DNA of 64,000 bases from Eucriotettix oculatus (Eukaryota > Arthropoda > Insecta > Orthoptera > Tetrigidae), in NCBI GenBank assembly GCA_034510155.1, contig CM067379.1, forward strand, positions 29,679,145-29,743,144. The letters are read 5' to 3'. Below, piece by piece: positions 12,401-24,400 of this stretch. Below the pieces are notes generated by a model. That model saw nothing but the letters and a program-made list of their open reading frames with translations, ran no database searches and had not been told where the DNA came from. Made by a program: the position numbers and the translations under genes. Numbering within the stretch: the stretch's first letter is position 1; each line of letters starts with the position of its first letter.

Positions 12401-15400
12401 GCATCATACCTGTGTATCACTTGTTATTGAATGCCGGCTATATGACCTATATATTTGGTTATTTGCCCATGGATCCATGTCAGAAGTTTGAGTTCCAATA
12501 TGAAGTGACATGGCTCGCTTTAGCTTCCTTACAGGCTGGTATATAGCTTCATTATCATTTGCCAATTTGTTTACTGTTGCTGACAATCCCTTAGCCCCAT
12601 TAACATTTTGAGCTACATCATAAGTCTGTTAAGTAAAAATTGAGGGTCTTATGTATGTAGTATGCAAAAGCTTGCAAGCTTACATTAAGTATGTGGTTGA
12701 AAGTAAACCTTACTTAATAAGAAACAAAAAAATTTAGTGCTCCTTGTTATTTCATTAGAACACATACTTGCTGTTAATAGCTGTAGAAGTAAACATAACT
12801 TAGGAAAGGATAAAAAGAAACAACTGGAAAGAAACATATTTTATATTAATTTTACCTGAGTAGAGATACTTTGTGGAGGTGGTGAAGTGCCTGTTGAAGA
12901 AACCTGTTTTGTCTTTTGCACATCTTTCGGAGGTTTGGTATCCACGACATTTGTGAATTTTTCATCAGAAACAGATGTCTGCATGCCTGTTGATACAGCT
13001 CGCGTGTCACTTTTTACAGAATTACTTTCCTTGTTCAGAGATGGTATTACTCTTGGCGGAGAAGGCCCAACTCCTGTTGAAACTTTCATTGTTGCTGTAT
13101 TGGTTTTCAGACTACACTTTGACTTAATGTCCAGGTTTTCTGTAGGAACATTTGATATGGGTTCATTATCACTAAGACCTACTGGTGGTGTAGATAATGA
13201 TGACAGGGAAATGTGTGAGTGGGAATGGTCTGGAGATGTAGTCGTGGTCTGGGTGTTAGTAGTAGTTGTGTTCTTATCAGAAAAGGTGGACGGAATCGAT
13301 TTAGTCTCAGACACACTATCACTCAGTTCTGTGTGGCGAGAGCTTATCTGCACCATTTCAGGTGTCTTCACAGCTTCCATCTCTTTTCCTATAAAACGGG
13401 TTATTTAGTTAGATCTTTTTACAGGGTTGCTGGATTTACATACTCATTTATGCAATCCAGAATTCTTTAGTTCAAAACAATTTCTATTGGTTTAGTACAT
13501 TAAAAATCCTTTATAAATTTTATATAATTTATTAATAGTAACACAAGAGCACGCATATTAATTCTTTTTATTGGAAATGATCAATATCACATATTACAAT
13601 TTTCATTTAATGGTAGAATTTGGTTCCGGGCCAGAATGATATTTTCCTAAGAGGCCTACCTTTCTTCTTATTCAAAGAAGTTTCTCTTTCAGGAGACCTC
13701 ATATGAACATCTTCATTAGATTCAGCCCTATTGTGTTTCTTCTGAGAAATTCTTAGCTGTTTGTTGAACTTTGCTGTTACAGATTTGCTTTCTACATCAC
13801 TCTCTTCACTCTGAAGTTCTTGCCGGAAATGGTGACGTTTAGAGCTTTTACTGTCTCTACGAGTGGACATTTCTGAACTCCTTCTAGAAGACCTTTTCAG
13901 AGGGCGTGGTGGTGACTGAGCCAAGTCACTTGGTGTCTTACAACATACAGCACATACACGTACACCTGCCCGATTAACAAAGGTGCAATGTTCACATTCC
14001 CACTCATGCTGAGGAATTATGGGTCGTACAGGAGGAGGAGGAGATGGAGCAGCATCACATTCATCTTCACTATCAATTGCTTGATCCCCCTCACTGCTAC
14101 TACTGCTACTGCTCCTTTCAGATGAAAGAGGTGGCCGCACAGAGCGCCGAGAGAAACTGGTATGTGAACGTCGTGATTTATTACTCTGTGCTGGTGACAC
14201 TGCCCTTCTTTGGTCATGTTGAGACAACTTCCCACTTGGAGCTGGGGAAGGGGCAGTAACACGATGTGGATGGACTTGTGTTGAGTGAACTTGCTGTTGC
14301 TGCATGAATGGATGAATTGGTGGTGGTGGCTGTTGTGGAGGACCTGGATACATATTTGGATGCCAGGGTCCACTTTGCCATGGTGTTGGTCCAAGGAAAC
14401 CTTCATTAGAAGAAGGTGGTCCAAAGGTCTGATGTGCTGGCGTCATATGCAAACTCTGGTTACTGGAAGACCTACCATGAGGAAAGCCACCACCAAAGTC
14501 CCATGGATTATGGGGCATCCACATCATGCCATGATGGCAACTTGGACAATTCAAGTGAGCCATAGACTGTGCCTGAAAAACCAAAATTGTATAAACGCTT
14601 AAGTTAATCATGTTCCATCACAGGTTTGAGACAATAGCATACATTATAGTAAAATATTAGTAGCTTAAAGTAGCAACTGACTGTGAGGAATATGATCTAG
14701 TGACAAAAGTCATGGATTAACTTAGTTAAAATTTATATGTTAAATAATTTCTGGACACGTACTGGTATTTGTTTTCAAGTCTTGACAATAACTCAAAACT
14801 TCTATTTTGATATAATTATTCTCTTAGTTAAATATTAAATTCTATTTGTGGTAATAAACAAATACATTAATGATTTGTAAAAATTTATAATACATTGTCA
14901 TATATTATCAAATTAATTTTTGTTAATCTGTGAATTATGGAATAGTTCCAAAGAAAGATTAAGCTAATTTTCTGGGAATATACTTGGGAACAACATGTAA
15001 ATCACCTATGTAGCAAAATAAACTCAAACCCCTTTATCTTAGAGGGCTGAATGTTGCTCTTTGACAAGAGAATGTGATAATTTGTTATGGATGAATATTT
15101 TTTCATATACACCACTTCTGCTGCTGTTAAAAATATATGAAATGTGCAAATGCAAAAAATTTAGGTATATCTTAAATTTAAGGAAACTAGAGCCCTGAAG
15201 AATTGCAGTATTTGGAAATAAAATACTGACTGCAGTAGTAAAAAAATAACATTGTCAGGTTAATTAAAACAATTAATAAGGTTAGGAAAGAGAGGCAGAA
15301 AGGTGGTGACTTACCTGAAGTTCACAAATGGTAGACACCATGTAGGGTTTGAGATTCTTGAATTTTCGGAGGCACCGCCCCCTTTATCAGAAGGTTAGGA

Positions 15401-18400
15401 AAACATTTCCAGTGATGGCCAGCTGTTGATTGCTGGCCGTTGCGGGAAATGTTTTCCTAACTTTCTGATGAAGAAGGTGGTGCCTCCGAAAATTTAAGCA
15501 TCTCAAACCCTACATGGTGCCTGCCATATGTAAACTTCAGGTAAGCTACCAACTTTCTGTCTCTCTGTTGTGTCATTATATATATTGTAACATGTAAGTT
15601 AAAACTCCAGCTCATTGTCAGCAAGACATCATTGTGACGTCGTTTGCTGATGTAAGCATATGCGAGAAGAATGTCTGACCATGCACGTGACCTGGTGCTG
15701 CAAATGAGTGACCCATAGCAGGAAATTGCATGTACTAGATTTGTTGTTGAGGTCAGGTGACTTTTCTTTAGCAAGATGACGCAAGCCAGTAATGGATGCA
15801 ATGTGCTAGGAGAAAGTATGTGTGTGGTGGTTCATGAATCTTCGTGGCCATGTGTTTATAAACGGCTGGTGAATAAGCCACAAAATAAGTGGTGCTAGAC
15901 CAGGGAGAAGTGCAAATAGTAGAAGTGATATAAGGTCGACGAATATACTATTGATTGAATGCTTGACGGGTGATAGAAAAAGTAGATTCTAATGACCATG
16001 CCCCCTGTCTTATATAATTTATTCTCATTGAAAATTAAATAGTGTTAACTGTTTAAAATGTTTGCTATTTCTTCCCAAAAATACCTGGCTCTACTATATA
16101 TTTTAGGAATGTATTTGTCATATTAAAAGAAGAGAAAAAATCTATTTTGATGTGTGTCTGAAAATGCATAATTACAGAGTTATCTGAACATTTATAAGTG
16201 TTAGTGCATTGTTATCTGTATCAAGATGAACATCGATCAGCAATACTCTGGAAATTTTGGTACCCATATGTGCACTTTTTCTGAAGAGATGTAAACATTT
16301 AGATGAGCACACATTTTATAGATTACCTGCTGAATATTAGTAAATTGATGTTGTTGAGGAGGAGGGCTTGCCATAGCTTGTAGATCTGAGACAGATGAGC
16401 TGGTAACTAAACCTCGACCCAGAAAACCATTAGTTCTCTGTGGTATTGGTGGGGACTGGAAGCCACTACTAATTCTACGCCTTGAGGTAGTTGCAAATCC
16501 TGAGATATCATTATTATTGTTGTTGGATGAATTATATCTACTCCTGGAACTTATGTCAATTCCAGAAGAACCAGAAATGCTGCTAGATCGATGTCTAGAT
16601 ATTGATCCCCATTGCTCAGCTTCCCAATCTGGATATCCACTATCACGACTTGGAGGCTATTAAGAAAAACAATCATAAAAATAGTATAAATTCAGATATT
16701 GTAATTCATAAAATAGTAAAAGGAAAGAATTATTTACTACATGGAATCCAGGATTAACATATAGCCACAATCTTTAAATCATATTAACTTTTTTTTTCTC
16801 ACCACCCTATCCAATTTATTATTATGTATGTTATGATTGCTGATTGTTATAACAAATGTATGTAATGATTGCTATTGTAAAAATCAATTCCATATGTGTT
16901 TTTACTGTTAAAATAGTTCTGCATCCTATATTTTAAAAAATTAATGTATCATACACCTAAGAAATTTTTTGTAATATGTTTCTATATATTAAAACCAAAA
17001 GATTAAGTAAACCTTAATGTAATATGAATTAATAAATTGTGTATTGTATTACTATTACCTGATTGTCTTGACTATTTGCGAAACTGCTAGTAGTATTAAT
17101 GCTGTTGCTTCTAAATGCTCTTCCTGATTCTCCAAAAGACCGCCCTCTGCTGTCATCATCCCTCCCACTGCTATTCATTTCAATGACTGTTAGTGGTATA
17201 TTAGGGGTTGTCCCTCTCATGGCAGCCTGGTGTTGCCGATACCTTTGTTGAAGAGATCCCATTCTGTCTGCAGTTGGTTGGCGGGCATGATCAGGAGGTA
17301 CTTGACTCAGAAGTGGTGGACTAGGAGCTGTTTCACAATATGCAAATTATATGAATTATAAAAAAAATATACTATCACATAAAAATAGCAGAAGATTAGG
17401 CACCATCTTCATTATTATTTCATGGTGCAGATGATGAATTTTTATTGTGTTTTTAAAAATTTCAGAGTATATTAAAAGGAAAAATACTTTTAATACATTC
17501 AATTATAGATTAAAAAATCATTTAACTTTAAAAATTATTATTTAATTTATGAACAGAAGAAGTAATTTTAAATGAAACTCTGCTTTGAATACCGCAAAAG
17601 TGAATTAAAGGATCAGGATGGAAAATTCTTGAAACTGAATTATAGGATTTCTCCATCCTGACTCTTTAAAATCTTATTTATGCTTCACATTATTTATATA
17701 TCATTTCACAAACTGACATTAAATTAAATGCTATATTTCTCTTGCAATGAAGTTTGCAAAGTGACAATTAAATACAAGAAAATATTAGTCACCACAAACA
17801 ACTGTTAATTTCATCAAGAAACATCAGAATTTTTTTTGTCTGTGTTAACAACTTTGTCAAATGCCTATTTTTACCAAATGTATGTAACAATTCCATTTCT
17901 GTGTCATTATCCATTTGTAGTACCACCTTATCAAAAATATTATATCAAAAAATATATCATTACAAAGTTATTATAGAACAAGATCCTTCATTACCAGTCT
18001 TCACACAAATATTTTATAATAGAATTTATGTCATCATAAAAAGTGATGATTAATGTTTTAAACTTTGAATGTAGTCAATTAGCTGAAAACTGAGAAATAG
18101 TTATCAAAATGAGTGCAATGGTTGAATATATACTTTGTTTGTAGTGATTCTTATGCTTCTGGTTTAGAGGAGACTGACCAAAAAATGATCAAAATTACAG
18201 ATGCATTTTGGTAACTCACTCTCTAATTGACATTAAGATCTCTGATGAAACACCTTAGATGTATTCGTAAAGAAGTTGGGTGTAATTTGCTTTGAAATTT
18301 AGGAACTATAGTTGTAATATAAAGGATAATAAAAAATCTAGTTGACTGCTGAGACTACAAGTAGCTAAATATCTGGTAATTATATTATACAGTGCAATAT

Positions 18401-21400
18401 CTGGCTTGAAATAAAATATAATGAAACCTGCAAAGTCAAGAAAATTGAAGTTTGTAATGTGAAATATATTTTTAAAAATTTAATTAATTGAAATATACCC
18501 TGAAATATAGTTCAATGTCTCATCTGATCATGATTAGATAATTATGGAAAAAATATTTGATTAATTGCAACTTCCTTTCAAATATTGAACTATAATACTA
18601 TATTACCAGGCTTTCATGTGTATAATTGTCATAAATTTTGATGGGAGAAATACTTTTTTTTTTCAAGAAACTTCAAATTTCTAGAATCAGGTTGTGACCA
18701 CAAATTTATTTCACCTTAAAGGATGAATTTTAAATTATGTTATTGCTTCATGACCATCTTTGATGTTTTATCCTAGCATAGCAATGTTGAGACTTGTGTG
18801 ATTTAACCACTATATCAATAGAGAAATTAACACAATCTGCAAAATTAGCCTTTCAGATAATTATTAAAATTTAAATTTTTTGTATTAATGTTAATGAAAA
18901 TGGAAACTTATTTTTATTTTCATCTAATTAGCTACAAATTTAGCTTGTGTTCTCCATTATCAATTATCCATTTTGCTCTAGAATAATATATTTTTGTTTC
19001 AAAGTGCCTTGGAAAAAATAAATCTTCCATTTAAAGTTGATACATTTTGGTTACATTACAAAATCTGTGAGTGCAATATTTAACTTTTAATTATTAATAT
19101 TCTATGAATACAAGATAATTATTTTGTGATGTGGAATATTACTGTAATAGTAATAAAACTAAATTAAAACACCGTCATTACAAATAATCTTACTTTGAAG
19201 TTTGTTGTTTGGTGTAGCAGGCAAGGGCCTTGTGCCCATCATCCTTTTGAGGCTGCCCATCTTGTCCTTTATAGAGAATTCCTTCTTGGGTAAAGGAGGT
19301 CCCTAATTTAAAGAAAGATAATGTAAAATGTTTCAGCTTGAAATTGCTGCACTTTGGAGAGGGCAGCATGCCAGAACCAATTTTATTTTACTTATTTTTC
19401 ACTCTCATAAATATTTTCTTTCTCTTTTCTTTAAACTTAGTGAGTTGTTGCAAATAAAATTTTATACCTGCTAATAATAATATTACATAAATGTGATTAA
19501 ATGTATCTTATTTGCATATCCAAAGGTTGCAATAAATCTTTAAATTCATAAACCAATAAACATAAAATTTATTTTTTAATGGTATACATAATAAATTTCT
19601 GTACATCTTCAAAAATTTCACTATCCATATTCACAATTTAAAAGTTATAACAACACAAAAATTGTATATATTACATTGTTACTTAAAATAATTTAGTTAA
19701 AGGATACAATCAAAAGATGGGATTATCTCTTAAAATACTTGGTCTTCTCTATTAACTTTATAATAATTAATAACAATACCATCAATATGAAGTAGGAAAA
19801 GGATGGTGACAATATACTTTCTATAAGTAAGGTAGCACAATAAGAGTCAAATATTGAAACATGTTTCATGAATATAAATAGCTAGCGTGAAATACAAAAA
19901 TCATGCTACATTTTATGAGGTGTGGTTTTCAGTGAGTGATTATGGATTATCATATAGAATAGTAAGAACATGATCAAGAGCTCAGTACTCAATAATTATG
20001 AAACTACATCATATAACAAATGATAATTTTAAATATATATAACACATAATTTCATATTGATACATTACATTCCACCTGATTCATTACACTACATACTTAA
20101 GGAAACATCGTTTCATAAAATATAGTGTAACTTAAACTACATATATGAGGAAACAAATTCTTTTATAAAATAGATATTGTGTAACTTTAATTAAACCTGA
20201 ATAATAAAATCTTGCTGAAAACATCAGCATAAATTGTGATGTATGACACCCATGTATTGAACACTTGAAAAATATAATTTTAACATTTTTAAAAATTTAA
20301 AATTTTTTAGTTGTGTATTGATATTGAATTTTAATGCAATTAATTTATAAATATATAACAACAATATTTTGTATTGGCAAATAACCATTTCAGAAAATAA
20401 AAAATACCCAATTTTAATGTGCTTTACTTTACATAAAATTCATTTTTAAACAAAACAAACATTGTGAAACTTCTGAATAGCTACTCAACCAAATAAAAAC
20501 AATGTAACTTAGTTATTATGTATAGTTTAATTAGATGTGTTCATAAATTTAATTTTGTACGTATAATTTGTTATATTTGACAATACTTTCACATGCATAT
20601 ACATTAAATCAATTAAATCCTGATGTTATATTAGCCAAACCAATGGGCATTTAAAGAAGCAATTTATCATTTATTGATTTACAATTAATGGAAAACAGTT
20701 CTCATGTTTTAATATATAGGATTTATAGGCTTGTCAGATCAGTTTAATTGAACTCACAGTAATTTTGAAAATGTGTGTGTTACTATATACATGAATATAG
20801 CGTGAATTACATAACAAATAAGACTTCAGAAATATATGTAAAAGGCCTTGTTATAAAAATATTACAGGAAAATTCCAACTTATGGAAAGGAAAGTTAAAA
20901 ATGAAGGCTTAAAAATTACTGAATTATCAATTCTTCAAAGAAATGATTTTTTTTTTAAATAGCACTATTAGTTTATAATTTCAAGAAAATAAGTACTTTG
21001 CAAATGTGATGTCAGTTCAGATAACCCAAAATGCTTTTTGGCTAAGGATGCTACATAAGTTCATTGTTAATGAATGTATCCACAAAATTATAAGCTACTT
21101 CATTTGTGGTAGTTTTCTTTTCATAGTTGTCCTTTTATTTAAATTCCCAATTTGTTTAAAAATCGTTTTAAGCTGATCAAGAGAAATGGTTTCCAATAGA
21201 CATGTTATTTATTTATAATTGTGTACAATTTTAATTGAGTAGCATATCTTTTCATGGTAATGGTCAGGAGTAATTTTTATGTTTGAAATAAAGATGAGAG
21301 AATATGGAAATATTCTGTTAATAGACTATCAATAGCATTCTATTGCATTAAATTATAATATTTAAAAATATACGAATAATACCTATCATAAAAAGACAAA

Positions 21401-24400
21401 TTATTTAGGTCACAATACATGAGTGGTGCTGGCTGTTTACCTGATCTGCACGTCCTAGCAGTGGACTGCCAGTACGACTTCCTGGACGCTTGTTCTTCCT
21501 TGGAGGGGGTACTGGAGCTGATGTATGTTCACCCTTTGGTGGAAGAGGTGGGCGAAACGTATTAAAACGATTAGGATCCAAAGCCTATAATAGTAAAAAA
21601 AAGGAAAATAATGTTACTTAAGAATTTTAAGTAAACAATGTTTTCTTTAAAAAAAAGCATGCTATTTAAAAGGTATAGAATAACTAATTTTGAACTAAAA
21701 TACTTTTACACTAGACATAGACCTGATGCCACAGGAAATAATCTGTTAATTAAGTAAATGGTGAAAATGAGTTAAGTGTATTATGATAATTTCCCAAGCT
21801 TATAGTTCACTGAGAAGTAGAGCCCCAATACTTTCTTGTTTTAATGATGAGAGTTTTTTTATTTTGTAGTGTTTATTTATGTTATGAATTAAATCTTGCA
21901 TTTTTCGTTTAAAATAACCAGTGACTGTGTTTTTTTTAAAAAAAACTACGCCAAATGCATGAACATAAAGTACTATATAAATAGATATAAAATCACTAAA
22001 GGGTTCCAATTTTGATTTCGCAGCCCCTGATGCGGCACGGCTCTGTCTCTACGGATAACATAGCACCAGAAGGAATTAGTTTGTTGAGTTTTACCGGCGG
22101 TGCAGGGGGCCGAAACGTAATAATAATGTCAGACAAGTTAGCGGGAAGGAACGCGCAGAAAGGGGCGAAGTAGCACAGATTCACACTCTTGAAATAATTT
22201 ATTCTAAAGGTACTTAAAATAAGGAAACGAATTATTCTTTCTAAATTAAATAATTTGTTTTAACATACGTTAATGTGACACCTTTTTATACTATACATCC
22301 AGCAACTACGATAAGAGTTAAAACAGCCAGAACAAATGTTTCTTCAAAAGTATTCTTCTAAATTGTTTGAGGTGTCAGAACATTGCTCCGCGACATTCTG
22401 ACGGATTAGGTTGTAGAGGAAAAAAGTAGAAATTATGCCATAGAACAATATTACTAAACGTGAATGCGGTTAACAATCGACCGAGGTCAAGAAACTGCGC
22501 TGACAGAGAAAGACTTATGAGTATGAAAGCTAATGCCAGAGCTGGAAACTCGACTAGTGAAACTAGAAATTAATGGACAACGGAAAGTATACTTACTTTT
22601 CTGTAGTGGGTTTGTCGTTTAGGATGCCTGTGGTACATATCGTCGCAGGACAGGCAGAAGATCTGCATGGAACACTGTTCACACCTCACTGTGGGGTTTG
22701 AGCTGCCACACAGGTCACAATGTCGTCCATCACCACGCTTTCCTTCGCCTACAACCAAGAAATTCAACAAAATTTAAAATAAAAAAATATTTATTCTTAA
22801 AATTAATTTCTTTGAGAGATCAAATCGCGGAAATTCATAGGAGAAACTCCCCATATGTGTTTCTATCTAAAAAATATATTATTGATATTCCCCACTTTTC
22901 TAGTTAATTGATTGTTAAACTGATAAATTTGAACAGTTCTCAAGATTTTCTATTTAATTCGTGAGGTGAATCTTATACAATAAAATTTGACGGATAATTA
23001 CCGAAATTACATTAAAATGTGTAGTTTCTCAAAAAATATGAACAAACCACAGAGGATACTAAGAAATGAAGCTGGTGGTATAAGACCTAGTACCCATAGA
23101 GCAGGGCTGGTACCCTCCACTCCTTGGGGACCAACTTGCTCGGATCTCCATAAGCGGCCGTGTAAAATCAACGCTATTCGAATACCGTAAAATAAATCTT
23201 AAACCCCAAAAAAGAAAATATAGTCGATTATTGAGTTACACAAAAACTATTTTCAAATATGTAATGCACAAATATAAATTTAAACGGAAGATAAACAAAA
23301 GTGGTGTAATGGTTTAAAATTCTAACTATTTAATGCGGGGAAATGCCTCAAGAGTGAGCTTTTCCGAGGCTTAACCTTGGAGTGGAAAGTGGACGCCGAC
23401 TCTCATGTGCCGAGACGCCAGAAGGGTTATCAGAGTACAATAGACCAAAGTTAGCGGCATCGGCCGAAAAATATATTTTTCGCACCGGGAAAATACCAAG
23501 GCAAGAGAATATTTTCCCCATGAGATTGGTAAATTAGGGCTATAGGAGGGAGAATCCGAGGTGACGAAATGGCGGACAGGGTCAGAATTTGGAATTCTGG
23601 TCCCAGCAGTAAAGAGAGAGTTTTCGGCCTTAGCAGCCAACAAGTGCTTCCTTGGTTCAACGGCATGTGACTTATGCTGGGCCGGCTAGAAGCCACAACT
23701 CATCAGGCTGAAGTGTGACTCAGGCACAACAAGGAACGAACTGGATGCCTTCTTCAGCCAACACCGAGAGGTATTGTAAACTCCTGGGACGAGAGGGTTT
23801 ATTTACCATTTTGCCAATATGTTAGTAATTTATTCTCTCAAGCCACAAACACCCTTGAAAAACAAAAACTCAAAATAAATGCTGGGGAAAAATGTATATA
23901 TAATTAATAATTTACGTAAAATAAATTTGTAATTATTAGCAGTATAATCTTGCCTTTATTATTATTATATTGATCAAAATCCACCCAAGAACAGCGTTAT
24001 AAAAATCGTCGATGTAGAAATTATCCAGAAGTGAAGAGGGAACGGTACAGCGGCTACGTTTTAAAATTAATATTGCCAGTTGGATACCAACTGCTTGTTA
24101 ATAACAGTTCAATACGTAAAACAATTTCAATAATTATGGTTTCATATTCTTTTTGCTACAGGAGGGCGATCCCGAAACAGGCAACTCCCATTTCACAACA
24201 TAGGTAGGGAATAGAAAAAGGGAGGGATGTGGAGGATAGAGCAGGAAAACTCTAGAAAACCTGATTCAGGAAGGTCGGGCTACTACTCCACGCCCTGACG
24301 GGAGACTGGGTGGTTGTGGGAGCGCAACAATCCCGCCTCGAGCAGTATTGAGGGGCAGCTGGCAGTCCGACACAATGTGCGAACAACGCTTACCGTATTC

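Larger units (their letters stand above)
9410..12409 (-). other. LUBEL intron, 3.0 kb
   Basis: Phase 0 intron. It holds two palindromic elements (11356-11478 and 11521-11750) and otherwise AT-rich sequence. Frames at 10134-10400 and 10414-10596 lack coding bias and suitable splice borders. Confidence 0.75.

Noticed and set aside
12887..13470. Plus-strand frames of 173 and 83 codons
   Set aside because: Antisense shadow of the Ser/Thr-rich LUBEL exon, with no splice or start context.
13607..13659. Read-through of the NZF exon to the stop at 13607
   Set aside because: Phase agreement of the donor at 13659 with the exon at 13388 shows the extension is intronic in the main transcript; a retained-intron isoform cannot be excluded.
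14044..14602. Plus-strand frames and a second minus frame (14017-14424)
   Set aside because: Shadows of the NZF-containing exon; His/Leu/Trp-rich translation is a composition artefact.
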